This document shows, one piece after another, positions 61,467 to 64,000 of a stretch of 64,000 bases of DNA. The translations under genes were made by a program, and so were the position numbers. The notes beneath the pieces were generated by a model that was not told the DNA's origin, did no database searches, and saw only the letters and a program-made list of their open reading frames with translations. How positions within the stretch are numbered: the first letter of the stretch is position 1; each line of letters opens with the position of its first letter. The stretch is from Mycolicibacterium crocinum (lineage in GTDB: Bacteria; Actinomycetota; Actinomycetes; Mycobacteriales; Mycobacteriaceae): positions 5,518,001-5,582,000 of the forward strand of contig NZ_CP092362.2 in NCBI RefSeq assembly GCF_022370635.2, in the 5' to 3' direction.

Positions 61467-62773
61467 CGACCTTCCGTGAGAACGAAGCGCATGCGCCCGG
61501 CAAGCTCAGCCTGGCTGAGATCCTCGAGATCTTCACCGCCGGCGGGGAGCTGCCGCTGAAATTCACCGCGTACGACGGAAGCTCGGCCGGCCCGGATGAC
61601 GCCGAGTTGGGCCTGGATCTGCTGACGCCGCGCGGTACCACCTATCTCGCGACGGCACCGGGTGATCTCGGCTTGGCGCGGGCTTACGTCGCCGGCGATC
61701 TGGAAACCCACGGTGTGCATCCCGGTGATCCGTACGAGCTGCTCAAAGCGTTGTCGCACAACCTCGACTTCAAGCTGCCGCCGGCCCGGGTGCTGGTCGA
61801 CATCGTGCGCTCGATCGGTATCGAGCACCTGCGGCCGATCGCCCCGCCGCCACAGGAAGCGTTGCCGCGGTGGCGCCGGTTCGCGGAGGGCTTGCGGCAC
61901 AGCAAGAAGCGCGACGCCGACGCCATCCATCACCACTACGACGTGTCAAACACGTTCTACGAGTGGGTGCTTGGACCGTCGATGACGTACACGTGCGCCT
62001 GCTACCCCACTGTCGACGCGACGTTGGAGGAGGCGCAGGAGAACAAGTACCGGCTGGTATTCGAGAAGCTCCGGCTCAAGCCGGGTGACCGGCTGCTCGA
62101 CGTGGGCTGCGGCTGGGGTGGCATGGTTCGCTACGCGGCGCGCCACGGGGTGAAGGCGATCGGCGCCACGCTGTCCCGCGAGCAAGCCGCCTGGGCGCAG
62201 AAGGCCATTGCCGAAGAGGGGTTGGCCGATCTGGCCGAGGTGCGCCATACCGACTACCGCGATGTGCGCGAGAGCGGCTTCGACGCGGTGTCCTCGATCG
62301 GGTTGACCGAGCACATCGGGGTGGCGAATTACCCGGCCTACTTCGATTTCCTGAAAACCAAGCTGCGCGTGGGTGGATTGCTGCTCAACCATTGCATCAC
62401 CCGCCCGGACAACAGGACGACGGCGACCGGCGGCTTCATCGACCGCTACGTCTTCCCCGACGGGGAGCTGACCGGCTCCGGCCGCATCATCACCGAGGCT
62501 CAGGATGTCGGCTTCGAGGTGGTGCACGAGGAGAACCTGCGTCACCACTACGCGATGACGCTGCGCGACTGGTGCCGCAACCTGGTCGAGCACTGGGACG
62601 AAGCCGTCGAAGAAGTCGGCCTGGCCACCGCCAAGGTGTGGGGTCTGTACATGGCCGGCTCGCGGCTCGGCTTCGAGACCAATGTCATTCAGCTGCACCA
62701 GGTTCTGGCGGTCAAGCTCGACGAGAAGGGCGGCGACGCCGGGTTGCCGCTGCGTCCGTGGTGGACGCCGTAG
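61463..62773 (+). CDS. Cyclopropane-fatty-acyl-phospholipid synthase family methyltransferase
   Basis: 436 residues from ATG 61463. N-terminal lipid-binding part (LPLKFTAYDGSSAGPDDAELGLDLLTPRGTTYLATAPGDLGLARAYVAGDLE), then CMAS SAM domain: HHYDVSNTFYEWVLGPSMTYTCACY, LLDVGCGWGGMVRYAARHG, VSSIGLTEHIGVANYPAYFDFL and GGFIDRYVFPDGELTGSGRIITEAQDVGFEVVHEENLRHHYAMTL. It transfers a methyl group to an unsaturated acyl chain. Matches Rv3720. Convergent with the next gene. Confidence 0.95.
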   Translation: MTTFRENEAHAPGKLSLAEILEIFTAGGELPLKFTAYDGSSAGPDDAELGLDLLTPRGTTYLATAPGDLGLARAYVAGDLETHGVHPGDPYELLKALSHNLDFKLPPARVLVDIVRSIGIEHLRPIAPPPQEALPRWRRFAEGLRHSKKRDADAIHHHYDVSNTFYEWVLGPSMTYTCACYPTVDATLEEAQENKYRLVFEKLRLKPGDRLLDVGCGWGGMVRYAARHGVKAIGATLSREQAAWAQKAIAEEGLADLAEVRHTDYRDVRESGFDAVSSIGLTEHIGVANYPAYFDFLKTKLRVGGLLLNHCITRPDNRTTATGGFIDRYVFPDGELTGSGRIITEAQDVGFEVVHEENLRHHYAMTLRDWCRNLVEHWDEAVEEVGLATAKVWGLYMAGSRLGFETNVIQLHQVLAVKLDEKGGDAGLPLRPWWTP

Positions 62774-62780
62774 CCCGCAG

Positions 62781-63152
62781 CTAGACCGCAGACCCCGGCA
62801 ACTGGCCGCACCGGTTCTTGATGTCCACCAACGGTTGTCGAATACCGGTGATGTCGCTTGCCGTCTGCGGGTTGGCGGCCATGTAGGCCTTGACCTTGGC
62901 ACGCACCTGATCGCGGGGTAGACCAGCGAGGCTGGTGAAGAACGCGTTCACGTCGGGATGCGTGAAGAGGTAGGCGGAGGTGGCGGCCTGCACACCGGTC
63001 CGCACGCCCTCCAGATCGGCGGCAGTGCAGTTCGGCGGCGGTGGTGGGGTATCGGGATCCGCTGCGGCAGAGGCCATTTGGCCGAATACAGCCACGGCGA
63101 TGGCGCCGCCCCCGATCAGCGCGGCCACAATTCGACGAGTGTCGATGGTCAT
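62781..63152 (-). CDS. Haemophore-type secreted haem-binding protein
   Basis: 123 residues from ATG 63152. Signal peptide to about residue 31 (IVAALIGGGAIAVAVFGQMASAAADPD). The mature four-helix domain has CTAADLEGVRTGVQAATSAYLFTHPDVNAFFTSLAGLPRDQVRAKVKAYMAANPQTASDITGIRQPLVDIKNRC, the MHB pattern with two disulfide cysteines and the DV/FF motif. Related proteins (Rv0203 group) bind haem. Function here inferred. Confidence 0.87.
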   Translation of the reverse strand: MTIDTRRIVAALIGGGAIAVAVFGQMASAAADPDTPPPPPNCTAADLEGVRTGVQAATSAYLFTHPDVNAFFTSLAGLPRDQVRAKVKAYMAANPQTASDITGIRQPLVDIKNRCGQLPGSAV

Positions 63153-63248
63153 GCACCGACCGTAAGCGCGCTGTCACACACGCGCTTCACAGCACAGGAA
63201 ACCCACAGCGCTCGGCGAGATCCCGCACAGCCTCCAGCCTTGGGACAA

Positions 63249-63905
63249 CTACGCCCGGCGGTACAGCTTCACCGACACCAGGCTCAGCCACGCCCACGCC
63301 AAGATGACGGCCGCCGTGAACGCCAGGATGGCCGCGGCACCGCCCTGTCCGGAGCCGAGGGCCATGAAGCTGGCCGCGAACGCCACACCGGTGACACGCG
63401 AGAACCACGCCCACCCGTTCTGGCCCTCGCGTGAGAACCACGCACCGAACACCCAGCACGCCCCGACCAGGCATGCGAATCCTATTGCCGCAACACCGAA
63501 ATGGACGGCTCCGTGCCAGCTCAGCGTGCCGACCCCCGCCGGCGTGCCCGGCGGAAAACCATCGGACGGATCAGCACGGAAAGCACCGGCGACGACTAGC
63601 GCGACACTGTAGCCGATCAGGAGTGCGCTCGCCCACGCACCGAGGCGCGACGGCCCGAGCGCCCGTCGCATTCCGACGGCCGCTGCGACCGTCATCGCGC
63701 CGGTGACGACGAAGTTTGCGATCTGGATCCAGCCGAGGCTGCCGTTGGCCAGCTGGCTGACCGCATGACGCGTGGGATCGAACCCGGAACGCGTGGCCGC
63801 CTGCACGGCTGCGGTCACGACATAGATCGGTCCGGCGATGACGCCGTACCCGAGCAGCGACTTGGTAACGCGGATATCCAGTGGTGGGCAATCGGTGGCG
63901 CTCAC
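63249..63905 (-). CDS. DUF998 family membrane protein
   Basis: 218 residues from GTG 63905; the upstream extension covers the repeated operator and is unlikely. Six hydrophobic segments; DUF998 features GPIYVVTAAVQAATRSGFDPTRHAVSQLANGSLGWIQIANFVVTGAM near the N-terminus, GAFRADPSDGFPPGTP, HFGVAAIGFACLVGACWVFGAWF. Function unknown. The divergent gene at the right edge is probably its regulator because of the direct repeats between them. Confidence 0.87.
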   Translation of the reverse strand: MSATDCPPLDIRVTKSLLGYGVIAGPIYVVTAAVQAATRSGFDPTRHAVSQLANGSLGWIQIANFVVTGAMTVAAAVGMRRALGPSRLGAWASALLIGYSVALVVAGAFRADPSDGFPPGTPAGVGTLSWHGAVHFGVAAIGFACLVGACWVFGAWFSREGQNGWAWFSRVTGVAFAASFMALGSGQGGAAAILAFTAAVILAWAWLSLVSVKLYRRA

Positions 63906-63925
63906 GGCGTGCCTCCCGTCCCTAG

Positions 63926-63967
63926 GAACTAGACCGTCCAGTACTCTAGAACTAGACCGTCCAGTAC
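63926..63967. repeat. 19-bp direct repeats upstream of DUF998 and right-edge gene
   Basis: GAACTAGACCGTCCAGTAC occurs at 63926-63944 and 63949-63967, 23 bases apart, between divergent starts. Tandem repeats in such a place are usual for a TetR-like regulator's operator. The proposed protein is mostly outside the window, so binding is inferred. Confidence 0.65.
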
Positions 63968-63970
63968 GCA

Positions 63971-64000
63971 ATGGAGGTATCGGTGGCCGAACCGACGCTG
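63971..64000 (+). CDS. Start of a gene cut by the window edge, probably regulator
   Basis: ATG 63971 (MEVSVAEPTL) or GTG 63983 (VAEPTL), the latter with GGAGG 4-9 bases before. Only ten codons or fewer are visible. A TetR/AcrR-type regulator is suggested only by the flanking divergent DUF998 gene and direct repeats. Confidence 0.4.
   Translation, partial: MEVSVAEPTL

Overview
The window is a chromosomal segment of a mycobacterium, most likely a fast-growing Mycolicibacterium-type species. The DNA is GC-rich, genes are tightly packed with many GTG/TTG starts and 1-4 base start/stop overlaps, and several genes have a TANNNT -10 element 6-8 bases before the start codon (leaderless pattern). The gene order follows, with insertions, the M. 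tuberculosis block around Rv3691-Rv3720: moxR/DUF58/SpoIIM/RDD, glpK, egtEDCBA, asd/ask, leuA, dnaQ-like exonuclease, murT-gatD, recR-ybaB, amidase and a cyclopropane-synthase pair. That synteny is from memory, not from a search.

Layout. 1-4032: a MoxR/DUF58/DUF4129/DUF4350 membrane-associated operon. 4034-7716: SpoIIM, RDD, a DUF1772 protein with a divergent AraC regulator, and a small membrane protein. 7759-11960: a minus-strand run of antiporter, ParB-like small protein, SnoaL-like protein, SDR and carotenoid oxygenase. 12050-13374: two PadR regulators, each with a visible candidate operator. 13429-21616: glpK, two methyltransferases, a glutamate-cysteine-ligase-like protein, an MBL hydrolase, an MHS-type transporter, and a hydrolase/TetR divergent pair. 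21619-26960: the complete ergothioneine operon egtABCDE on the minus strand. 27037-31958: a secreted sensor-domain protein, Ohr, an IS30-family element, catalase and small membrane/proline-rich proteins. 31945-35408: DUF4185, asd and ask. 36675-44084: an ammonium-transport and split glutamate-synthase-like operon (amt, glnT, glxBCD, FAD oxidoreductase, XRE-cupin regulator). 44899-46964: leuA with a leucine leader-peptide attenuator. 47889-53273: a GGDEF-EAL protein, an exonuclease and murT-gatD. 53288-56917: a DUF559-type gene split by a complete IS21-family element. 56937-64000: EAL protein, recR-ybaB, amidase, SRPBCC, FAD/CFA-synthase pair, haemophore-like protein, DUF998 protein and the first codons of a further gene.

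The two mobile elements have precise boundaries. The IS21-family element (53820-56453) carries a 6-bp target duplication (ACCTGC); removing it restores one in-frame gene. The IS30-family element (28209-29516) sits at the exact centre of an 18-bp inverted repeat that begins 4 bases after the catalase stop codon, so it appears to have split the catalase terminator.

The least explained signal is a 63-bp repeat present three times (33028-33090, 53288-53350, 56855-56917). The copies are about 84% identical in the pairs I aligned, without gaps. Each starts 15-20 bases after a stop codon and is oriented the same way relative to that upstream gene. Each copy can form a different short stem around a shared AGTRCGAGTA loop, which hints at a 3'-UTR RNA element. 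No gap over 300 bases lacks a gene. I saw no tRNA, rRNA or CRISPR array.
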